A DNA stretch of 7,723 bases from an uncultured Bacilli bacterium (GCA_904501965.1 CAJGCS010000046.1:1-7723), one strand, 5' to 3'; positions 1 through 5,633 are shown, counted from the first letter of the stretch. Numbers and translations: made by a program. Notes: generated by a model not told the origin, from the sequence alone.

Positions 1-6
1 TATAAT
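1..6 (+). promoter_or_regulatory. Possible -10 box for the rplM-rpsI operon
   Basis: The first six bases read TATAAT, the consensus -10 of housekeeping sigma promoters. A matching -35 would lie outside the window, so only half of the promoter can be seen. If it is real, transcription starts near position 13 and leaves a leader of about 75 nt before rplM. Such a box arises easily by chance in DNA this AT-rich. Confidence 0.35.
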
Positions 7-12
7 ATATGC

Positions 13-87
13 GATACATTTATTGTCGAAAGACACCCACAAACTTAAGCCCTTCAAGGTAAATTATTTATATGGAGGAAAATTAAA
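13..87 (+). promoter_or_regulatory. Candidate 5' leader of rplM (possible L13-type autoregulatory leader)
   Basis: This untranslated stretch is less AT-rich than most gaps in the window. It can form a small hairpin, TGTC(24-27)/GACA(32-35), capped by a GAAA tetraloop, or alternatively TTGT(23-26)/ACAA(39-42). A C-rich segment follows (36-38, 50-52). Low-GC Gram-positive bacteria are known to carry an L13 leader motif in front of rplM-rpsI that is thought to mediate autoregulation. Position and size fit that class, but I cannot confirm the consensus by eye. The Shine-Dalgarno GGAGG is at 74-78, 9 nt before the rplM start. Confidence 0.4.
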
Positions 88-534
88 ATGCGTTCAACTT
101 ATATGCAAACAACTGAAAACGCTCGCGAAAATCGTAAATGGTACGTTATTGATGCAACTGATCTTGTTTTAGGTCGTTTATCAGTAGCTGTAGCAACTGT
201 ATTAAAAGGAAAACATAAACCTACATACACACCTCATATCGATGGTGGTGACTATGTAGTAGTAGTTAATGCAGAAAAAGTAGCCTTAACAGGTAAAAAA
301 TGGTCTGATAAAAAATATTACAGACACTCACAATATGCAGGTGGTTTAAAAACTCGTACTGCAAAAGAAATGCTAGAAAAGCAACCACAAAAAATCGTAG
401 AATATGCAATTAGAGGTATGTTACCAAAAGGTCCTCAAGGTGATAACATGTATCGCCGCCTATATGTGTATGTTGGTCCAGAACATGAACAACAAGCACA
501 ACAACCTCAACCATTGCCATTAGAAGTTAAATAG
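88..534 (+). CDS. rplM: 50S ribosomal protein L13
   Basis: L13 is an early-assembling large-subunit protein that binds 23S rRNA. The 148 residues match the family's usual length (about 142-148). Recognisable L13 blocks are VLGRLS (27-32), GKHKPTYTPHIDGGD (41-55), YYRHSQYAGGLK (77-88) and GMLPKG (110-115). The start at 88 is chosen because GGAGG lies at 74-78 and the N-terminus MRSTYM resembles the MRTTxM opening of Bacillus L13; an internal ATG at 103 would lose this. The C-terminus (135-144) is unusually rich in Gln and Pro. Arginine is mostly encoded by CGT/CGC, as expected of a highly expressed gene. The TAG stop (532-534) overlaps the Shine-Dalgarno AGGAGG of rpsI, so the two genes are probably translated in a coupled way from one mRNA. 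Confidence 0.98.
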   Translation: MRSTYMQTTENARENRKWYVIDATDLVLGRLSVAVATVLKGKHKPTYTPHIDGGDYVVVVNAEKVALTGKKWSDKKYYRHSQYAGGLKTRTAKEMLEKQPQKIVEYAIRGMLPKGPQGDNMYRRLYVYVGPEHEQQAQQPQPLPLEVK

Positions 535-549
535 GAGGAAGTGTAGACT

Positions 550-942
550 ATGGAAAAAGCAGTTTATCAAGCTACAGGTCGTCGTAAAAGTTCTGTTGCC
601 CGCGTACGTTTAGTTGCTGGTACAGGAAAAATCGAAGTTAACGGCCGCAATTTCGCAGAATACATCAACTCTGCAGCTACACGTTTAGACGTGTTACAAC
701 CATTAAATTTAACAGAAACTAGTACTCAATATGATATCTACGTAAATGTTAACGGTGGTGGTACTACTGGTCAAGCAGGTGCTATGCGTTTAGGTATTGC
801 TCGTGCATTAATTCTAGTAAATCCTGATTATCGTCCTACTTTAAAGAAAGCTGGATTATTAACTCGTGACCCTCGTGCTACAGAACGTAAGAAATACGGT
901 CTTAAAAAAGCTCGTCGCGCACCACAATTTTCAAAACGTTAA
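550..942 (+). CDS. rpsI: 30S ribosomal protein S9
   Basis: S9 sits in the head of the small subunit, and in the family its C-terminal tail reaches the P-site tRNA. The 130 residues equal the standard bacterial length. Signature blocks are TGRRKSSVARV (9-19), GGGTTGQAGA (69-78), and a basic tail from about 106 ending in APQFSKR, with the conserved terminal Lys-Arg. The start at 550 has AGGAGG at 533-538, an 11-nt spacer. It forms an operon with rplM, the near-universal bacterial arrangement. Every arginine codon I read is CGT or CGC, in contrast to the AGA-dominated genes downstream, which fits high expression. A strong terminator lies about 65 nt past the stop. Confidence 0.98.
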   Translation: MEKAVYQATGRRKSSVARVRLVAGTGKIEVNGRNFAEYINSAATRLDVLQPLNLTETSTQYDIYVNVNGGGTTGQAGAMRLGIARALILVNPDYRPTLKKAGLLTRDPRATERKKYGLKKARRAPQFSKR

Positions 943-957
943 TTGTATCAAGTATAC

Positions 958-1010
958 GCTTAAGATTAAGCTTTATTTTCAGGGCTTAATTATGCTTATG
1001 TTTAATTAAG
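958..1010 (+). promoter_or_regulatory. rpsI 3' untranslated region with mutually exclusive inverted repeats
   Basis: Several short complementary segments overlap here. GCTTAA (958-963) can pair with TTAAGC (966-971); TTAAGC (966-971) can instead pair with GCTTAA (984-989); and CTTAATTA (985-992) can pair with TAATTAAG (1003-1010). The last shares bases 1007-1010 with the stem of the terminator that follows. The pairings therefore form a chain of alternatives like an attenuator. All are AU-rich and individually weak, so a regulatory role is only a possibility. Confidence 0.3.
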
Positions 1011-1037
1011 GCCACACATTGTTGTGGCCTTATTTTT
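1007..1037 (+). terminator. Rho-independent terminator of rplM-rpsI
   Basis: A 10-bp perfect stem, 1007-1016 with 1023-1032, contains the GC-rich core GGCCACA/TGTGGCC and closes a 6-nt loop (CATTGT). It is followed at once by TTTTT (1033-1037). It ends the ribosomal protein operon and separates it from the cysS group. No good promoter is visible between here and 1104, so some read-through may feed the downstream genes. Confidence 0.92.
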
Positions 1038-1063
1038 AATCAAAAACGATTAAATAAATAAAT

Positions 1064-1090
1064 CATATTGTCGAAAAAAAGAACAATATG
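1064..1090 (+). repeat. Perfect 8-bp inverted repeat just upstream of the small membrane gene
   Basis: CATATTGT (1064-1071) is exactly complementary to ACAATATG (1083-1090) across an 11-nt A-rich spacer. The right arm ends 2 nt before the AGGAG ribosome binding site (1093-1097). It could be a DNA operator for a dimeric regulator or an mRNA hairpin affecting translation or stability. There is no T tract after it, so it is not a terminator. Confidence 0.5.
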
Positions 1091-1103
1091 TAAGGAGTAT
1101 ATA

Positions 1104-1304
1104 ATGGATAAAAACTTAAAGAAATTTATTTTAGGGATTACTTTATTTGTAAGTGGATTGATTGCATCTGGTCTTAATCTGATTTCAAATTCAATTGTTT
1201 TACAAAGTAATGGAAACAACGTAATTCCTCTAACAATGTTTGTACTAACACTAGCATGTTCTATTGTTGGTTTAGTATTTATGATTAAATATATTAAAAA
1301 ATAA
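1104..1304 (+). CDS. Small two-helix membrane protein, unknown function
   Basis: This is a 66-residue protein I do not recognise. Two hydrophobic segments are visible, about residues 8-27 and 41-62, joined by a polar loop rich in Asn and Ser (24-40). Lysines cluster at both ends (KNLKK at the start, KYIKK at the end), which by the positive-inside rule puts both termini in the cytoplasm and the loop outside. ATG 1104 is preferred because AGGAG lies 6 nt upstream (1093-1097); the in-frame TTG at 1068 lies inside the inverted repeat and lacks a binding site. It precedes cysS by 18 nt and is probably cotranscribed with it. The reading frame, binding site and spacing suggest a real gene, but function is open: a stress or toxin-like small membrane protein, or a lineage-specific hypothetical. 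Confidence 0.7.
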   Translation: MDKNLKKFILGITLFVSGLIASGLNLISNSIVLQSNGNNVIPLTMFVLTLACSIVGLVFMIKYIKK

Positions 1305-1322
1305 CTTATTTGGAGGCATAGA

Positions 1323-2681
1323 ATGTTTGATAAGAAAAGTATTAAAGTATACAACTCATTAACAAATAAAATCGAAGACTTTAAAACAATAAAAGAAAAC
1401 GAAGTTTCAATGTATGTGTGTGGACCAACAGTTTATAATCACATGCATATTGGAAACGGTCGTCCAGTAGTATTCTTTGATACTGTTAAACGTTTCTTAA
1501 AATATGTTGGCTTCGATGTTAAAATGGTAATGAACTTCACAGATATAGATGATAAAATTATCAAAAAAGCAAAAGAAGAAAACAAAACAGAAAGCGAAGT
1601 AAGTGAATACTATATTGAAGAATTCTTAAAAGTATGTAACAAAATCAACTGTGATGAAGGTGTAAGTCATCCGAAAGTTACAAAATATATCGAAGAAATT
1701 ATTGGCTTTATCGATGAACTTGTAAAAAAAGGCTATGCTTATGTTTCTGGTGATGATGTTTATTTTAGAGTTCATAGCTTAAAAGAATATGGTATGTTAA
1801 GTAATCAAAAAGTTGATAACTTAGAAGCTGGTTCGAGAATAGAAGTGAATGAACAAAAAGAAAGCCCAATTGACTTTACATTATGGAAGAAAACTAGTGA
1901 TGAAGGAATTAAGTGGGAAAGTCCATTTGGTGCAGGAAGACCTGGTTGGCACACAGAGTGTGTTGTAATGATTAATAAGCTTCTTGGCACTGTTATTGAT
2001 ATTCATGGAGGCGGAAATGATTTAAAATTTCCACACCACGAAAACGAAGTAGCTCAATCAATGGCACTTAATAATAGCCCACTTGCAAACTATTGGATGC
2101 ATAATGCAAGAATAGATTTACGAGGCGAGAAAATGTCTAAATCACTTGGTAATGTAATTTGGCTAAAAGATTTAGTTGAAAAATATAAGCCTCAAAGTTA
2201 TCGTTTATTAATACTTGCAAATAACTATCTTCAAACGATCAATTATGATGATGAAATCATGTTACAAATGCAATCAGAATGGGAAAAGATCGATAAAGTT
2301 TACACAGCGCTTTATAGAAAGTTAGAACTAGAGAATGCTTTAGTGTTAGATAGATGTGCAAATTATAATCTTATGGAAAACTTCTTAAAAGGTATGGCGA
2401 ATAACTTTAATACATCACTTGCATTAACTGCAGTATATGACTTAATGAAAAACATTAACCGTGATTTAAGAAATAAAGCTATTCAAAAAGAAGTATTACA
2501 AGAAGAATTGCTTGCATTTAAAGATATGCTTGATGTTCTTGGGCTTGTTCCAAGTGTGATGCCTTTATCAAAAGAAGATAAAGAACTTGTTTTAAACTGG
2601 CAAAATGCAAGAATTAATAAAGACTTTGAACTAGCTGATAAATTACGTGATGAAATTACAAACAAAGGAATTGTTTTATAA
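1323..2681 (+). CDS. cysS: Cysteinyl-tRNA synthetase
   Basis: This cytoplasmic class I synthetase charges tRNA-Cys with cysteine using ATP. Its 452 residues are close to the usual 460-470. The HIGH-type motif appears as HIGN (42-45) after CGPTVYNHM (33-41), and KMSKS is at 270-274. The zinc site that discriminates cysteine is complete by family alignment: Cys33, Cys213 (TECVVM), His238 and Glu242 (FPHHENE). The region GWHTECVVM (209-216) and the C-terminal helical, anticodon-recognising part ending in ADKLRDEI (438-445) are typical. GGAGG (1312-1316) precedes the ATG by 6 nt. Many Firmicutes place a T-box before cysS; here the upstream gap is only 18 nt, so none is present directly before this gene. 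The stop TAA abuts the mrnC start with no gap. Confidence 0.98.
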   Translation: MFDKKSIKVYNSLTNKIEDFKTIKENEVSMYVCGPTVYNHMHIGNGRPVVFFDTVKRFLKYVGFDVKMVMNFTDIDDKIIKKAKEENKTESEVSEYYIEEFLKVCNKINCDEGVSHPKVTKYIEEIIGFIDELVKKGYAYVSGDDVYFRVHSLKEYGMLSNQKVDNLEAGSRIEVNEQKESPIDFTLWKKTSDEGIKWESPFGAGRPGWHTECVVMINKLLGTVIDIHGGGNDLKFPHHENEVAQSMALNNSPLANYWMHNARIDLRGEKMSKSLGNVIWLKDLVEKYKPQSYRLLILANNYLQTINYDDEIMLQMQSEWEKIDKVYTALYRKLELENALVLDRCANYNLMENFLKGMANNFNTSLALTAVYDLMKNINRDLRNKAIQKEVLQEELLAFKDMLDVLGLVPSVMPLSKEDKELVLNWQNARINKDFELADKLRDEITNKGIVL

Positions 2682-3068
2682 ATGAAAAATTATAACCTTT
2701 TAAATGGTAGTAATCTAGCCTATATTGGCGATGCTTATTATGAACTTAGAGTTCGTATGTTTTTACTAGAATTGGGGATTACAAAAGACAAAGAACTAAA
2801 AAAACTAAGTATTGAATATGTAAGTGCTAATGCTCACTATGACATATACGAAAGAATTAAGGGTGAGTTTACAGAAGAAGAAAACAAAATCTTTTTAAGA
2901 GGAAGAAATAATGCGCCTACTTCAAGAAGAAAGAACTTAGACAGGGGAAAATATGTTGTTTCTACAGGGCTTGAAGCAGTAATTGGATATTTATACCTTA
3001 AAGAAGATTTTGAAAGATTAGACTATTTATTTGGTTTAATTTTAAAAAAGGAGGAAGGTAAATGTTAA
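2682..3068 (+). CDS. mrnC: Mini-ribonuclease III (23S rRNA maturation)
   Basis: Mini-III is a homodimeric RNase III that lacks the double-stranded RNA-binding domain; in Bacillus it trims the ends of 23S rRNA precursor. The 128 residues fit the family (about 125-145). The catalytic signature AYIGDAYYE (13-21) holds the metal-binding Asp17, RGRNNAPTSRRKN (73-85) is the conserved basic segment, and TGLEAVIGYLYL (95-106) supplies the second acidic residue, Glu98. The ATG directly follows the cysS stop. The only purine-rich site, AAGGA (2665-2669), is about 12 nt away, so translation probably depends on coupling to cysS. The 3' end overlaps rlmB by 7 nt. The cysS-mrnC-rlmB order is the classic Firmicute one and supports the call. 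Confidence 0.95.
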   Translation: MKNYNLLNGSNLAYIGDAYYELRVRMFLLELGITKDKELKKLSIEYVSANAHYDIYERIKGEFTEEENKIFLRGRNNAPTSRRKNLDRGKYVVSTGLEAVIGYLYLKEDFERLDYLFGLILKKEEGKC

Positions 3069-3772
3069 TCTATGGAAAAAATACTGTTACAGAAGTATTG
3101 AAAAATAAAAAAGAAGTAAAAAAAATATATTTATCAACTGAATTAAATGATAATAATTTAATTCAAATGGCAAAAAAAACACATGCTGAAATAACTTTTA
3201 TGCCAAGAGCCAAGATGAATCAACTATTTAATGGTAATCATCAAGGCGTTGTAGCTGAAATAGTTGAATATGAATATAAAACACTTAATGAAGTTATAAA
3301 AAAATGTGAAAATAAAAATGCAGTAATTGCAATGCTAGATGGTCTTGAAGATCCACATAATCTTGGAGCTATTTTAAGAAGTGCTGATGCAACTGGTGTT
3401 GATGCGATAATTATTCCAAAAAACAGATCAGTTAGCTTAAATTCAACTGTTGCAAAAGTATCAACTGGTGCAATTGAACATGTTGATACAGTTCAAGTTA
3501 CTAATCTTGTAATGACATTAAAAGAATTAAAAAAACAAGGTTATTGGGTAATCGGGCTTGAACTTGATGGTTCTGTTGATTATCGAAAACAAGATTATAC
3601 AGGCAAAATTGTTGTCGTAATTGGCTCAGAAGGAAAAGGAATATCAAGATTGGTTAAAGAAGAATGTGATTTCTGTGTAAATATTCCAATGTATGGACAT
3701 GTTAATTCATTGAATGCATCAGTTTCTGCAGCTATCCTATTTTATGAAATTCTAAGAAATAGAGGAAAATAG
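3062..3772 (+). CDS. rlmB: 23S rRNA 2'-O-methyltransferase of the SpoU/TrmH family (RlmB-type)
   Basis: SpoU-family enzymes transfer a methyl group from S-adenosylmethionine to a ribose 2'-OH; the member in this position (YacO/RlmB) methylates a guanosine in 23S rRNA. An N-terminal substrate-binding domain (about 1-75) starts with the typical IYGKNTVTEVL. The trefoil-knot catalytic domain follows, with motif 1 PHNLGAILRSADA (98-110; Asn100, Arg106), motif 2 IGSEGKGISRLV (187-198; Glu190) and motif 3 IPMYGHVNSLNASVSAA (208-224). The length of 236 is normal. A strong AAGGAGG (3048-3054) lies inside mrnC, 7 nt before this ATG, and the genes overlap by 7 nt. The exact target nucleotide cannot be told from sequence; a tRNA target is possible but less likely in this context. 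Confidence 0.93.
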   Translation: MLIYGKNTVTEVLKNKKEVKKIYLSTELNDNNLIQMAKKTHAEITFMPRAKMNQLFNGNHQGVVAEIVEYEYKTLNEVIKKCENKNAVIAMLDGLEDPHNLGAILRSADATGVDAIIIPKNRSVSLNSTVAKVSTGAIEHVDTVQVTNLVMTLKELKKQGYWVIGLELDGSVDYRKQDYTGKIVVVIGSEGKGISRLVKEECDFCVNIPMYGHVNSLNASVSAAILFYEILRNRGK

Positions 3773-3782
3773 GTAAGTTACG

Positions 3783-4313
3783 ATGCATCGATATAACGAC
3801 TATGAACTACTTTATATGATTAGCGAAGAATCAGAAGAAGCACTTGAAATAATGGTAAATAAATATAGTGTGCTAATTCATTCAAGACTAAAGAAATTTA
3901 GGATTCAAAATAATTATCTTGATGATTATTATCAAGAAGGACTAATTGTTTTATTTGAAGCAATTAAAAAATATAAAACAGATTCACCTATGTCTTTTAC
4001 GAATTTTTTTGATTTGTTATTACAAAGGCGAATTATGGATTTGCTAAGAAAAAATAAAAAGTATTTTGAAAATAATCTACTAGTAGAAGAAGTTGAAGTC
4101 GTAGAAATATATAATGCAAATAACACAAATAATAATGAGGAAAAAATCTTAAAACTGATTGATAAACTTTCAAGTTTTGAACAAGAAGTTTTTAAATTAA
4201 AATATAAAGAAAATCTTAAAGCAAGTCAAATTGCGAAAAAACTTGGTGCTGATCTTAAAAGCGTATATGGCGCACATGATAGAATTAGGTCAAAAGCACT
4301 TAAGATAAAGTAA
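3783..4313 (+). CDS. SigH-like alternative RNA polymerase sigma factor
   Basis: The protein resembles the sigma-H/ComX branch of the sigma-70 family. Region 2 covers about residues 20-91, with DDYYQEGLIVLFEAIKKY (47-64) matching the core-binding part (EDIVQEGMIGLYKSI in Bacillus SigH) and QRRIMDLLRK (81-90) the end of region 2. An acidic, Asn-rich linker follows (102-119). Region 4 is 123-173, with the helix-turn-helix ASQIAKKLGADLKSVYGAHDRI (147-168). At 176 residues it is shorter than Bacillus SigH (about 218). It sits between rlmB and rpmG, as sigH does in Bacillus, but the usual yacP/rae1 in between is missing. The ribosome binding site is poor (TAGGTAAG, 3770-3777), and none of its eight arginines uses CGT or CGC (AGA, AGG, CGA), suggesting low expression. 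Whether it serves sporulation, competence or something else cannot be seen. Confidence 0.85.
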   Translation: MHRYNDYELLYMISEESEEALEIMVNKYSVLIHSRLKKFRIQNNYLDDYYQEGLIVLFEAIKKYKTDSPMSFTNFFDLLLQRRIMDLLRKNKKYFENNLLVEEVEVVEIYNANNTNNNEEKILKLIDKLSSFEQEVFKLKYKENLKASQIAKKLGADLKSVYGAHDRIRSKALKIK

Positions 4314-4329
4314 TATATAGTTATTTTAC

Positions 4330-4358
4330 TTGACATTTTTTGCGATATTTTGTATAAT
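4330..4358 (+). promoter_or_regulatory. Near-consensus housekeeping promoter for rpmG-secE-nusG
   Basis: TTGACA (4330-4335) and TATAAT (4353-4358) are both perfect consensus boxes with the ideal 17-bp spacer, placed 16 nt after the sigma factor's stop codon. The predicted start near 4365 leaves only about 10 nt before the rpmG ATG at 4375. The TTG of the -35 box is in frame with rpmG and can mimic an upstream start codon, but it is promoter DNA. Confidence 0.93.
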
Positions 4359-4374
4359 AGGTTGGTGGTATTAT

Positions 4375-4524
4375 ATGAGAACAAAAGTAATATTAGTTTG
4401 CGAGGAATGTTTTTCTCGTAACTATACAACAGAAAAAAACAAGTTAAATACAACAGATCGTATTGTTGTTAAAAAACACTGCCCTAAGTGTAACAAACAT
4501 ACGATTCATAAGGAAACAAAATAG
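4375..4524 (+). CDS. rpmG: 50S ribosomal protein L33, zinc-binding form
   Basis: L33 is a small large-subunit protein located near the E site. The 49 residues are the standard length. Four cysteines in two CxxC pairs, Cys9/Cys12 (VCEECFSRNY) and Cys36/Cys39 (HCPKCNKHT), form the zinc ribbon of the C+ type, so this protein should bind Zn2+ and its level may follow zinc supply as in other bacteria with several L33 copies. ATG 4375 is chosen because it gives the normal N-terminus MRTKVILVCE; a longer frame upstream would begin inside the -35 box. The upstream sequence has only a weak GGTGG (4364-4368), and the predicted mRNA begins about there, so initiation may be near-leaderless. The TAG stop (4522-4524) overlaps the AGGAGG of secE. 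Confidence 0.96.
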   Translation: MRTKVILVCEECFSRNYTTEKNKLNTTDRIVVKKHCPKCNKHTIHKETK

Positions 4525-4534
4525 GAGGTTTCAC

Positions 4535-4969
4535 ATGGAAGTAAAAGTAAAAGAAGAAAAGAAAAATCGTGTACTAGAGTTTGTAGCTAAAGAACATAAA
4601 TACGAAAACTTAATCTTAGCCGTTCTTGCAATCGTTGCAATTGAACTTGGTGTTTTAATTTTAACTAACGTATTAACTATTCCTGATGGAGCATTCTTAA
4701 TTGGTGATAAACCTATGAATGTTATCTTCCCTTGGGCTTTAGTAATTCTTGGTGCTATTTCAGTAGTTTTATCTGTTATTTCATTCTTTATTCCATCTTT
4801 TGCAGAAACAAAACATATTAAAGGCTTAAAAATCACTCAATACTTAGTGAATATTGCTACAGTAATTATTTTTATTCTTATCTTAGCTTTATTCTTTATT
4901 GCTTGTGATGCTTTAATTAAATTTGTTCAAACAAAATATGCTGAACTTTTTGAATTATTAAACAAATAA
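4535..4969 (+). CDS. secE: Protein translocase subunit SecE, three-helix form
   Basis: SecE clamps the SecY channel in the membrane and is essential for protein export. Between rpmG and nusG the expected gene is secE, and the C-terminal part fits: an amphipathic stretch (about 89-103, ETKHIKGLKITQY) followed by one hydrophobic helix (105-131). Two further membrane segments (about 25-47 and 64-87) precede it, making 144 residues; most Firmicute SecE proteins have one helix and about 60-75 residues, whereas three helices are known from E. coli. The conserved Trp-Pro before the last helix is replaced by Gly-Leu (97-98). ATG 4535 has AGGAGG 6 nt upstream (4523-4528); the in-frame TTG at 4463 lies within rpmG and is rejected. 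The call rests partly on position, since the helix itself has low sequence specificity. Confidence 0.85.
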   Translation: MEVKVKEEKKNRVLEFVAKEHKYENLILAVLAIVAIELGVLILTNVLTIPDGAFLIGDKPMNVIFPWALVILGAISVVLSVISFFIPSFAETKHIKGLKITQYLVNIATVIIFILILALFFIACDALIKFVQTKYAELFELLNK

Positions 4970-4987
4970 TAATTAGGGCGTAAAAGT

Positions 4988-5545
4988 ATGTCAGAATTCG
5001 ATATCGAAAAAGAAAGAGCTTGGTATATTGTACAGTCTATTCCTGGGCTTGAAGCAGCTGCTAAGCGTAATATAGAAAGACGTATTGTTACTATGGGAAT
5101 GGAAGATTACATTTTTAATGTACTTATTCCAGAAAAAACAAAAATCGAAAAAAAGAAAAATGGTGAAACAAAAGAAGTTAAAGAAAAAATCTATCCTGGA
5201 TATGTTTTTGTGGATATGATTGTAACTGATGACTCATGGTTCATTGTTCGTAATACACCTATGGTAACTGGTTTCCTTGGATCTAGTGGTGGTGGTGCTA
5301 AACCAATTCCTCTTGAAAATGATGAAATCATCCCTATTTTAAAAGAATGTGGAATCACACTTGAAATTGAAGCGAAGTTTAAAGTTGGAGATGTCGTAGA
5401 TGTAATTTCTGGTACTTTCGTAGGGCAAGAAGCTACAGTTGAATCTATTGATATTGAAAACCAAACAGTTGTTGTATTAGTTGACTTCTTTGGAAGATCT
5501 ACTCCTAATACTCTTCGTTTTGATGAAATCAAAGCAAAAAAATAA
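4988..5545 (+). CDS. nusG: Transcription termination/antitermination factor NusG
   Basis: NusG rides on RNA polymerase through its N-terminal domain and contacts Rho or ribosomal S10 through its C-terminal KOW domain, tuning pausing and termination. The NGN domain spans about 10-118, with WYIVQSIPGLE (12-22), the signature YPGYVFVDM (69-77) and VRNTPMVTGFLG (87-98). The KOW domain spans about 128-180, with FKVGDVVDVISGTFVGQEATV (131-151). The 185 residues are a normal length. A lysine- and glutamate-rich insert (49-67, EKTKIEKKKNGETKEVKEK) interrupts the NGN domain at a site that often varies in Firmicutes. The binding site is weak (AGGG, 4975-4978, 9 nt spacer). It closes the rpmG-secE-nusG unit and is followed by a terminator instead of the usual rplK. 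Confidence 0.98.
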   Translation: MSEFDIEKERAWYIVQSIPGLEAAAKRNIERRIVTMGMEDYIFNVLIPEKTKIEKKKNGETKEVKEKIYPGYVFVDMIVTDDSWFIVRNTPMVTGFLGSSGGGAKPIPLENDEIIPILKECGITLEIEAKFKVGDVVDVISGTFVGQEATVESIDIENQTVVVLVDFFGRSTPNTLRFDEIKAKK

Positions 5546-5550
5546 AAAGT

Positions 5551-5580
5551 AAAAAGGATTGAAAAATCCTTTTTTATTTT
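5551..5580 (+). terminator. Rho-independent terminator after nusG
   Basis: A 10-bp stem, 5551-5560 with 5565-5574, is capped by a GAAA tetraloop and runs into TATTTT. The stem is AT-rich apart from a GGAT/ATCC core, but the stable GNRA loop and uridine-rich tail fit an intrinsic terminator. It begins 6 nt after the nusG stop and separates nusG from the two genes that follow. Confidence 0.88.
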
Positions 5581-5603
5581 ACCAAAAAAACTTTTATTTT
5601 TAT

Positions 5604-5633
5604 AAGACAAAAAAATACAAAATATGGTATAAT
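5604..5633 (+). promoter_or_regulatory. Extended -10 promoter for the DUF1294-GNAT pair
   Basis: TATAAT (5628-5633) is preceded by TGG (5625-5627), giving the extended -10 form TGnTATAAT. The -35 is weak (AAGACA, 5604-5609, with an 18-bp spacer), which an extended -10 commonly offsets. Transcription should start near 5640, about 11 nt before the ATG at 5651. Confidence 0.8.

Noticed and set aside
21..1076. Shared 11-mer TATTGTCGAAA at 21-31 and 1066-1076, both in leaders
   Set aside because: Several chance 11-mer matches are expected in a window of this size and composition; the surrounding structures differ, so no common element is claimed.
1305..1322. T-box riboswitch before cysS
   Set aside because: The gap is 18 nt and contains only the ribosome binding site; the 66-nt region before the small gene is also too short for a T-box with specifier loop and antiterminator.
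1040..1354. Minus-strand frame of 104 codons opposite the small membrane gene
   Set aside because: It spans the intergenic gap, the small gene and the start of cysS, has no ribosome binding site, and its Phe/Ile/Leu-rich translation is what AT-rich antisense DNA gives.
4330..4374. Upstream extension of rpmG starting from TTG 4330
   Set aside because: The TTG is the first half of the TTGACA -35 box; the added residues are not part of L33, and ATG 4375 gives the normal 49-residue protein.
4463..4534. Upstream extension of secE starting from TTG 4463
   Set aside because: It lies wholly within the rpmG coding region in another frame and lacks a ribosome binding site; ATG 4535 has AGGAGG at the right distance.
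5191..5610. Minus-strand frame of 139 codons opposite nusG
   Set aside because: It is antisense to a conserved nusG and runs through its terminator; the translation is low-complexity and resembles no family.
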